Below the pieces are notes generated by a model. It saw nothing but the letters and a program-made list of their open reading frames with translations. It searched no databases and was not told the origin of the DNA. Below are positions 1-5,168 of a stretch of DNA of 8,654 bases, one piece after another. Numbering within the stretch: the stretch's first letter is position 1; every line of letters starts with the position of its first letter. The translations under genes and the position numbers were made by a program. The stretch covers positions 1-8,654 of the forward strand of contig JAJPZD010000190.1 in assembly GCA_021204605.1 (NCBI GenBank), in the 5' to 3' direction. This stretch comes from Prevotella sp. GTDB taxonomy: Bacteria; Bacteroidota; Bacteroidia; Bacteroidales; Bacteroidaceae.

Positions 1-1
1 T

Positions 2-54
2 ACATTCGGCTTGCCGCATCGAACTCTTAACTCTTAACTCTTAACTCTTAACTC
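2..54. repeat. stem-loop plus heptamer array, copy 1
   Basis: A short inverted repeat CGGC-TT-GCCG (7-16), flanked by ACATT on the left and CATC on the right, is followed at once by four exact tandem copies of the 7-mer AACTCTT (22-49) and a partial fifth (50-54). The same arrangement, stem-loop then 7-mer array, recurs at 58-126, 143-205 and 8594-8654, so it is a composite repeat and not chance. There is no coding potential in it. Function unknown. Confidence 0.85.
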
Positions 55-57
55 CAC

Positions 58-126
58 ACATTCGGCCTCAGCCGCATCAATTTTTAATTTTTCATTTTTC
101 ATTTTTCATTTTTCATTTTTCATTTT
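58..126. repeat. stem-loop plus heptamer array, copy 2
   Basis: ACATT then the inverted repeat CGGC-CTCA-GCCG (63-74) then CATC, matching copy 1 in layout. The array that follows has a different 7-mer: a variant ATTTTTA (80-86) and five exact copies of ATTTTTC (87-121), followed by ATTTT. The period is again 7 bp although the sequence differs from AACTCTT. Confidence 0.8.
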
Positions 127-142
127 AATTCTTCATTAGAAT

Positions 143-205
143 ACATTCGGACCCCGTCCGCAACGAACTCTTAACTCTTAACTCTTAACTCTTAACTCTT
201 AACTT
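143..205. repeat. stem-loop plus heptamer array, copy 3
   Basis: ACATT then the inverted repeat CGGAC-CCC-GTCCG (148-160), then CAAC and five exact copies of AACTCTT (166-200) with a partial sixth to 205. Compared with copies 1 and 2 the stem differs on both arms in a way that keeps pairing (CGGC/GCCG against CGGAC/GTCCG), which suggests that the stem itself matters. Bases 206-238 after it show no recognisable feature. Confidence 0.8.
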
Positions 206-241
206 CCCCACACCCCGCCAGGCATCTTCTCCCCCTACAAA

Positions 242-280
242 AAAAATCTCCGCTCTTGTTTCACGAGAGCGGAGATTTTT
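242..280 (-). terminator. intrinsic terminator of the OmpA gene, probably bidirectional
   Basis: A near-perfect hairpin: 242-258 pairs with 264-280 (core TCTCCGCTCT/AGAGCGGAGA) around a 5-base loop, with one T-G wobble. Read on the minus strand, the hairpin lies just downstream of the OmpA stop codon and ends in a run of eight T (complement of 239-246). On the plus strand it is followed by five T, so it could also stop transcription coming from the repeat region on the left. Confidence 0.93.
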
Positions 281-297
281 CTTATTGTATTTTTCCT

Positions 298-1491
298 TTA
301 TTTCGAGTTATCATTGAATGTAGCGACCCTGTTGAACTCTACCTGCTCAAACAGCTCGTCAGTAGCTCCACAGCCCTTTGTCGTAAGACGGTCAGAAGAA
401 ATCTTATACTTATTTACAAGTATCTTCTTAACTGCCTCTGCACGATCCTCTGAAAGCTTCTGATTCAACTCTGCTGAACCCTCCGGTGAAGCATAACCCT
501 TAATCTCTATGTTTGCCTCAGGATGATTCTTCATGTATGTGGCGATAAGCTCTATTGGGGCATACTGTGCCTGGTCAACCACCGACTTGCCCTGACGGAA
601 CAATACTGTCGGCTGCAAGTTGGTTACCGTCGTATTCTGTACTACTGGCTCCGGTACCGGCCTGTTGTTGCACTCGTCAAGAGCTGCCTGCAAATCGGCT
701 ATCTGACGATCCTTTGCTGCAAGCTGGGCATCCTTGCCATCCAAATCTCCGCGCAAGTCGTTGATCTTCGCATTCAACGCATCTATCTCTCCCTGATCGC
801 GCAAATCTGCATACTTGAAGTTGTGCGTTCCGTTGGATGTCTTGAACTTGTAGATGAAACCTACGTTTGCCTGGAAACCGGAATAGTTGATGTCGTAGTT
901 CACATTCGTCTTTACCGGACTGTTACCAAGCGTCCATATCATTGCAGGCTCAATATATACCTGCCATGCCTTCTTGCTTCCAATATTGAAACCAAAGTCA
1001 ATTGCTGCCTTTGATGTCAACGTGTTGTCACGCGTTACTAATGAATTGCCCGAAAACTCCTCACGGCTGCTCGTTACACCAGAACCTGAATGCCCAAATG
1101 TGTGACCCCAGCCTAATCCGTATATGGCCGTCACCTCAAACAGACGGGGCTCTCCTTTATATCCTCCAAACAAATTCGATAAATTAAGGGTCGCCAAACC
1201 CATCGTGTTCATCGAACGTACCACTGTCCCTATCGACTCACCTGGCTTGTTGGAGAAATATACGTTACTCTCAATAGCAAATCCAAATACTGGCGTGAAA
1301 TCCTTTCCTATTCGTACACCAAGATTCGGATTCAAATTACCCATCCAATTAGTGTGCTGAGTAGTCTTTACCGCAACTCCTCCATTGACTCCTATATACA
1401 TGTTGTCAAGGAGCTTGCTCTCCATGAGCGCTTGTGCAGATACTGACATCGTCAGAGCTGCCGCAAAAAACATTAAAACTAACTTCTTCAT
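298..1491 (-). CDS. OmpA-family outer-membrane protein
   Basis: 397 residues. Residues 1-19 are a typical signal peptide (KK, hydrophobic stretch, SVSA then Q), so the product is exported. Residues about 30-215 are rich in alternating aromatic and glycine residues (for example GVNGGVAV, YGLGWGHTFG, GFIYKF) and probably form an N-terminal beta-barrel. About 233-273 is a charged coiled-coil-like stretch (DALNAKINDLRGDLDGKDAQ), then a Pro-rich linker (278-284). About 292-395 is an OmpA C-terminal domain, which in this family binds peptidoglycan: GYASPEG at 332-338, LSEDRA at 346-351, FNRVATF at 386-392. The Asp usual in GYTD-type motifs is Ser335 here, while the Arg of the LSxxRA helix (R350) is kept. 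The likely role is to tie the outer membrane to the cell wall. It is transcribed alone, with its own promoter and terminator, divergently from the phospho-alcohol operon; nothing links the two functionally. Confidence 0.95.
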   Translation of the reverse strand: MKKLVLMFFAAALTMSVSAQALMESKLLDNMYIGVNGGVAVKTTQHTNWMGNLNPNLGVRIGKDFTPVFGFAIESNVYFSNKPGESIGTVVRSMNTMGLATLNLSNLFGGYKGEPRLFEVTAIYGLGWGHTFGHSGSGVTSSREEFSGNSLVTRDNTLTSKAAIDFGFNIGSKKAWQVYIEPAMIWTLGNSPVKTNVNYDINYSGFQANVGFIYKFKTSNGTHNFKYADLRDQGEIDALNAKINDLRGDLDGKDAQLAAKDRQIADLQAALDECNNRPVPEPVVQNTTVTNLQPTVLFRQGKSVVDQAQYAPIELIATYMKNHPEANIEIKGYASPEGSAELNQKLSEDRAEAVKKILVNKYKISSDRLTTKGCGATDELFEQVEFNRVATFNDNSK

Positions 1492-1559
1492 TTTCCTGAA
1501 ATTTTAAAAACTATATTCTTTTATTAACTGATTTTTCGGTTCTCACCGCTAACTCGCCG

Positions 1560-1591
1560 CAAAATTAGCAATTCTTATATTAATACACAAA
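1560..1591 (-). promoter_or_regulatory. Bacteroidota-type promoter of the OmpA gene
   Basis: On the minus strand TTTG (complement of 1588-1591) is followed after exactly 20 bp by TAATTTTG (complement of 1560-1567). This fits the TTTG-N19-21-TAnnTTTG consensus of the major Bacteroidota sigma factor. Transcription would start near 1553, giving a 5' leader of about 60 bases to the ATG at 1491. Confidence 0.8.
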
Positions 1592-1851
1592 TATCAGCTT
1601 ATTAAAACTCGTTTTTTATGATTTATTTAACATATATCAAGCCTTTTTCCGCTATCTTCTTGACTTGTTTGCGATAACAATATCTTTTTTAACCTTATTC
1701 GATTTACTGGTAATCCTTTTTAATTCAACACATTACATCTCTTCTACACTCTTTTTTTATTTTCATGTCTGATATATCTCCTTCTTACCTTCTTCGCTTG
1801 ATGTTTTATCAACAAAAATCAACTCTTAAATTTTACTTTTAACTTGAAAAC
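1592..1851. other. A/T-rich divergent intergenic region
   Basis: Between the two outward-facing promoters this stretch is strongly A/T-rich. I see no convincing gene, RNA gene, riboswitch or operator in it. The only pattern is at its right end, where degenerate 7-mers related to the AACTCTT family (AACTCTT 1821-1827, AAATTTT 1828-1834, then ACTTTT and AACTTGA to 1847) run up to the operon promoter. Confidence 0.6.
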
Positions 1852-1882
1852 TTTAATTAATCACAGATTTTTCATAACTTTG
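1852..1882 (+). promoter_or_regulatory. Bacteroidota-type promoter of the five-gene operon
   Basis: TAACTTTG (1875-1882) matches TAnnTTTG perfectly. TTTA at 1852-1855, 19 bp upstream, is an imperfect TTTG box. Transcription would begin near 1889, leaving only about a dozen leader bases before the ATG at 1901. This placement argues against the longer TTG-initiated reading frame from 1844, which would begin upstream of the transcript. Confidence 0.75.
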
Positions 1883-1900
1883 CAACCCAATTTGTTCATT

Positions 1901-2632
1901 ATGAAGTATGCTGTTATTGCCGCAGGTGAAGGCTCACGACTAATTAGTGAAGGCATTAATGTGCCTAAACCTTTGCTCGACCTCAATGGAGAACCGCTCA
2001 TCGACCGCCTCCTTCGCGTGTTCTTAGACAATGATGCCGACGAAATCTACGTCGTCTGCAACAATATATCTCCCTTTGTCTGCGAACATCTGTCGAATCT
2101 ACAAATTAACGGCCTCAATCACAGACATCTCCCCTTGCATTTCACCGTTAAAACCACTCCAAGCTCCATGCACAGCTTCTTCGAACTTTCCAAATGGCTC
2201 AACGACTCTCCCTTCTGCCTCACCACTGTCGATACCGTATTCCTAGAAAACGAATTCTCTCATTTCATCCACGATTTCAAATACTACATTAACAACCGAC
2301 ATCTCGACGGTCTGATGGGCGTAACCGACTTCATCGACGACGAAAAACCGCTCTTCGTTGACACCGACAACGATATGAACATCACCGGCTTCCTTGACGA
2401 TAACAACAACAACTGCAAATTTATCTCCGGTGGTATCTACGCACTGACTCCTAAGTCCATACAAATCCTTTCTCACTGCATAAATAGAGGGGTAAGCCGC
2501 ATGCGCAACTTCCAACGTGCCCTCATCTCCGAAAAATGCCGCCTCAAAGCATGGAAATTCAGCAAAATACTCGACATCGACCATGCCGCTGACATTCAAA
2601 AAGCTCAACTCTTCCTATCTCCCAATCCATGA
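1901..2632 (+). CDS. nucleotidyltransferase, probable CTP:phospho-alcohol cytidylyltransferase
   Basis: 243 residues from the ATG at 1901, chosen because the TAACTTTG promoter box lies just upstream. The frame is open back to a TTG at 1844, but that start would precede the promoter, and the family motif begins directly after Met1901. The fold is the NTP-transferase (Rossmann-like) one: AAGEGSRL at residues 7-14 is the GxGxR nucleotide-binding loop; VPKPLL at 21-26 holds the conserved Lys23; D111 in TTVDTVF is the expected metal ligand; SGGIY is at 176-180; and DID at 225-227 could supply the second metal-binding Asp. Members of this superfamily make NDP-sugars or CDP-alcohols (phosphocholine or inositol-phosphate cytidylyltransferases). 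Because a CDP-alcohol phosphatidyltransferase sits two genes downstream, I infer CTP as co-substrate and a small phospho-alcohol as the other; neither can be read from the sequence. First gene of the operon; its stop overlaps the next start (ATGA). Confidence 0.85.
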   Translation: MKYAVIAAGEGSRLISEGINVPKPLLDLNGEPLIDRLLRVFLDNDADEIYVVCNNISPFVCEHLSNLQINGLNHRHLPLHFTVKTTPSSMHSFFELSKWLNDSPFCLTTVDTVFLENEFSHFIHDFKYYINNRHLDGLMGVTDFIDDEKPLFVDTDNDMNITGFLDDNNNNCKFISGGIYALTPKSIQILSHCINRGVSRMRNFQRALISEKCRLKAWKFSKILDIDHAADIQKAQLFLSPNP

Positions 2633-3507
2633 CGAATGTGCTTGCCATATACCGCGACGAATGTTTCTCTCCTAACTCCGTGGAGAAAGACAAGGCCATC
2701 CTGGACGAAACAGGAAACCTGCTAAGACAATTGGGCTTTACGGTTGCTTTCTTAAAGGAAATTGACTTCAACCCCAACGAGGACGCTCAACTCATACTCT
2801 CCATGGGACGCTTGAAACGTACTCTCGACTTATTGGAATTCAAAGAATCTCAAGGCTCCATAATAATCAATTCTCCTCATAGCGTCAACGCATGCGCTCG
2901 CTCTTATATATATAAGGTGATGCGCGACAACAATATTCCCACCGCTCCTCTCATTGGACCTAATGGCTATTGGCTTAAACGAGGCGACCAAGCGGCTCAA
3001 GTCAAAAACGATGTCGTCTTTGCACGTAATGAATACGATATGACTCTGAAATTGAATGACTTCAACAAACGGGGCATCTACGATGTCCTCATCACTGCTC
3101 ACGTCTTAGGCGACTGCGTCAAATTCTATGGCGTACGCTCTACCGGCTTCTTCATGACATTCTACCCCTGCGACGACGGTGACACCAAATTCGGCAACGA
3201 AACTATCAACGGCGTGCCTCACCACTATAATTTCTCTGTCCATGACCTTGAAAACAACGCCGATAAACTCGCCTCCCTCACTGGAACTGATGTTTACGGC
3301 GGCGACTGCATAATTCGAAGCGACGGCTCTTACGCCATTATCGACTTCAACGACTGGCCAAGCTTCGCACGCTGCCGACAACAAGCTGCTCACGCCATCC
3401 TCTCACTGATAATAAAAAAATTACATTTTAAAACTAATCTGTCTTCCAACTCCCCTGTTTCGCTCTCCACGGTTGGGGGCGGTGAAGGGAATACTCTTAA
3501 CTTTTAA
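2629..3507 (+). CDS. ATP-grasp-like ligase
   Basis: 292 residues, start coupled to the previous gene by an ATGA overlap. No signal peptide or membrane segment, so cytoplasmic. Residues 1-110 look like the N-terminal and linker part of an ATP-grasp enzyme (NSPHSVNACARS at 81-92, then NNIPTAP at 101-107, the 'small residues before the ATP-grasp' pattern). Candidate ATP-binding Lys is K117 in WLKRG. HVLGDCVKFYGV (158-169) matches the strand that carries substrate and ATP contacts, and GGDCIIRSDGSYAIIDFNDWPSF (224-246) has the D239 and N241 expected to hold Mg. Known relatives join a carboxylate to an amine or thiol through an acyl-phosphate, so amino-acid or peptide attachment to a head group or its precursor is a reasonable inference; the substrate is unknown. 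The last ~28 residues (265-292) are low in complexity and appear to come from intergenic repeat DNA (see findings). The fold call is by motif only. Confidence 0.75.
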   Translation: MTNVLAIYRDECFSPNSVEKDKAILDETGNLLRQLGFTVAFLKEIDFNPNEDAQLILSMGRLKRTLDLLEFKESQGSIIINSPHSVNACARSYIYKVMRDNNIPTAPLIGPNGYWLKRGDQAAQVKNDVVFARNEYDMTLKLNDFNKRGIYDVLITAHVLGDCVKFYGVRSTGFFMTFYPCDDGDTKFGNETINGVPHHYNFSVHDLENNADKLASLTGTDVYGGDCIIRSDGSYAIIDFNDWPSFARCRQQAAHAILSLIIKKLHFKTNLSSNSPVSLSTVGGGEGNTLNF

Positions 3508-4449
3508 ATGGGTTTCAACGATCTCCTAAATGCCTCCTTCAAGTCAAAAGACACCGAAGAATGGTTGGACGTGCACTTCACACGACCAATCGGCCTACTC
3601 ATCGCTCTTCTCTGCAAACATCTGAAAATACACCCTAACTACATAACTATCGTCTCCATCTTCTTAGGCATCGCTGCCGGCATCTCGTTCTCCTTCTCTG
3701 ACCTCTCTCACAATATCTTCGGCGTCCTTCTTCTCATGCTCGCCAACTTCTGCGACTCCGCCGACGGACAGCTCGCCCGCATCGCCAACCAGAAAACAAT
3801 GATCGGACGTATGCTCGACGGATTCGCCGGCGACCTCTGGTTCCTCGCTATCTACGTCTGCCTCGCTCTCAGAATGACCAACCAACTCATACCCGGCACC
3901 TCCGCTCACTGGGGCATCGGCATCTGGATAATCGCCCTCATTTCTGGCTTCCTCTGCCACTCCCCTCAAAGCTCCCTCGCCGACTACTACCGACAGATTC
4001 ACCTCTTCTTCCTCAAAGGTAAAGAGGGCAGCGAACTCGATACTTACACGTCGCAATGGCGCATCTTCAAATCGCTGCCTAAAAAAGGGGCGTTGCTCCA
4101 GCAAATCTTCTATTTCAACTACGCCAACTACTGCAAAAGCCAGGAACACCGCACGCCTGCCTTCCAGAAATTAATCCTCGCTCTGCAAAATAAATATGGT
4201 AACGTCGCCCGCTTCCCTCTGCATCTCAAAGACTCGTTCCTCAACAGCAGCCGGCCTCTCATGAAATATACCAACATCCTCACATTCAACTTCCGCGCTC
4301 TTTGCCTCTACGTTACATGCCTGCTCGACTGTCCCTGGGTTTACATGCTCATCGAAATTACCGTGCTCAATGTCATCTACGTTTATATGCACAAGAAGCA
4401 CGAAGCTCTATGCAAGAGATTACTCTCATCAATGACTGACAATCAATAA
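3508..4449 (+). CDS. CDP-alcohol phosphatidyltransferase family membrane enzyme
   Basis: 313 residues; the ATG follows the previous TAA with no spacer, so translation is probably coupled. The family signature is at residues 83-109: D83, D86-G87, A90-R91, G100, D104 and a final Asp, D109. These enzymes move a phospho-alcohol from a CDP-carrier to an acceptor hydroxyl, using Mg bound by the Asp residues at the membrane face. The last Asp is five residues after D104 where the usual spacing is four. Hydrophobic segments lie at about 27-38, 46-62, 69-82, 109-122, 135-150, 259-274 and 277-294. Between the fifth and sixth, residues 151-258 form a polar, basic, presumably cytosolic insert that short members such as phosphatidylglycerophosphate synthase lack. 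Start-proximal residues 13-24 (SKDTEEWLDVHF) form an amphipathic lead-in. Donor and acceptor unknown; the flanking cytidylyltransferase-like and HAD genes fit a CDP-alcohol route. Confidence 0.92.
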   Translation: MGFNDLLNASFKSKDTEEWLDVHFTRPIGLLIALLCKHLKIHPNYITIVSIFLGIAAGISFSFSDLSHNIFGVLLLMLANFCDSADGQLARIANQKTMIGRMLDGFAGDLWFLAIYVCLALRMTNQLIPGTSAHWGIGIWIIALISGFLCHSPQSSLADYYRQIHLFFLKGKEGSELDTYTSQWRIFKSLPKKGALLQQIFYFNYANYCKSQEHRTPAFQKLILALQNKYGNVARFPLHLKDSFLNSSRPLMKYTNILTFNFRALCLYVTCLLDCPWVYMLIEITVLNVIYVYMHKKHEALCKRLLSSMTDNQ

Positions 4450-4456
4450 TAAATCT

Positions 4457-5158
4457 ATGATCAAAGGTTATATTTTCGATTATGGTGGTACTCTCGACAC
4501 CGCAGGCACGCACTGGGGAAAGGTGCTCTGGCACGCTTACCAAAATTTCAACATCCCCATCAGCGAAGCTCTTTTCCGACAGGCTTACGTCCACGCCGAA
4601 CGTCTCTTAGGGGCTAACCCTGTCATCAAACCTGACTTCTCTTTCTACAAGACGCTCGACATAAAACTGCGCCTCGAGATGGAATTCCTTATGACAGAAG
4701 GCTATTGGAACGCCTCAGAGGACGAATATGTTAAGTTGCATGATAATATACTAAATTCTGTGTATAATGGCGTGAAAAACACCGCTCAACACAGCCGCTC
4801 TGTAATAAATACGCTTTCCCTACGTTATCCTATGGTATTGGTCAGCAATTTCTACGGCAATATTCATCAAGTGCTCAAGGAGTTCGCCCTCGACAACTTC
4901 TTCGCCTCTGTAATCGAATCGGCTGACGTCGGAATTCGTAAGCCCGACCCGCGTATCTTCTCACTCGGCGTGAAGGCTCTCTGCCTAAAACCTGATGAAG
5001 TGCGCGTCGTCGGAGACAGCTTCTACAAGGATATCATTCCCGCTAAAAAAGCCGGCTGCTACACTGCCTGGCTCAAAGGCGAGGGCTGGAACAACGTGCC
5101 CTACGACGAGACTATCCCAGACATGATAATCACCGACATCGCTCAGTTGCTTATTTAA
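4457..5158 (+). CDS. HAD-superfamily hydrolase, probable phosphatase
   Basis: 233 residues, starting 7 bp after the previous stop. Motif order fits a class I HAD phosphatase with an all-helical cap (about 16-110): motif I FDYGGTLD with nucleophile D8; motif II V129-S130-N131; motif III K162 in IRKPDP; motif IV G186-D187-S188 and D192. The general acid/base Asp normally two residues after the nucleophile is Gly10. Some HAD subgroups, such as the YihX type (DxG), also lack it and remain phosphatases, so this is not proof of inactivity. No signal peptide, so cytoplasmic. Inferred role: removing a phosphate either from the product of the upstream phosphotransferase or from a pathway intermediate. 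A general house-cleaning phosphatase is the alternative. Confidence 0.9.
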   Translation: MIKGYIFDYGGTLDTAGTHWGKVLWHAYQNFNIPISEALFRQAYVHAERLLGANPVIKPDFSFYKTLDIKLRLEMEFLMTEGYWNASEDEYVKLHDNILNSVYNGVKNTAQHSRSVINTLSLRYPMVLVSNFYGNIHQVLKEFALDNFFASVIESADVGIRKPDPRIFSLGVKALCLKPDEVRVVGDSFYKDIIPAKKAGCYTAWLKGEGWNNVPYDETIPDMIITDIAQLLI

Positions 5159-5168
5159 TCGTTGCTTT

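Noticed and set aside
523..1014. 163-codon plus-strand open frame
   Set aside because: Antisense to the OmpA gene, which has a signal peptide, OmpA domain, promoter and terminator.
1844..1900. TTG start giving a 19-residue N-terminal extension of the nucleotidyltransferase
   Set aside because: The TAACTTTG promoter element at 1875-1882 lies inside this extension, and the family motif begins right after the ATG at 1901.
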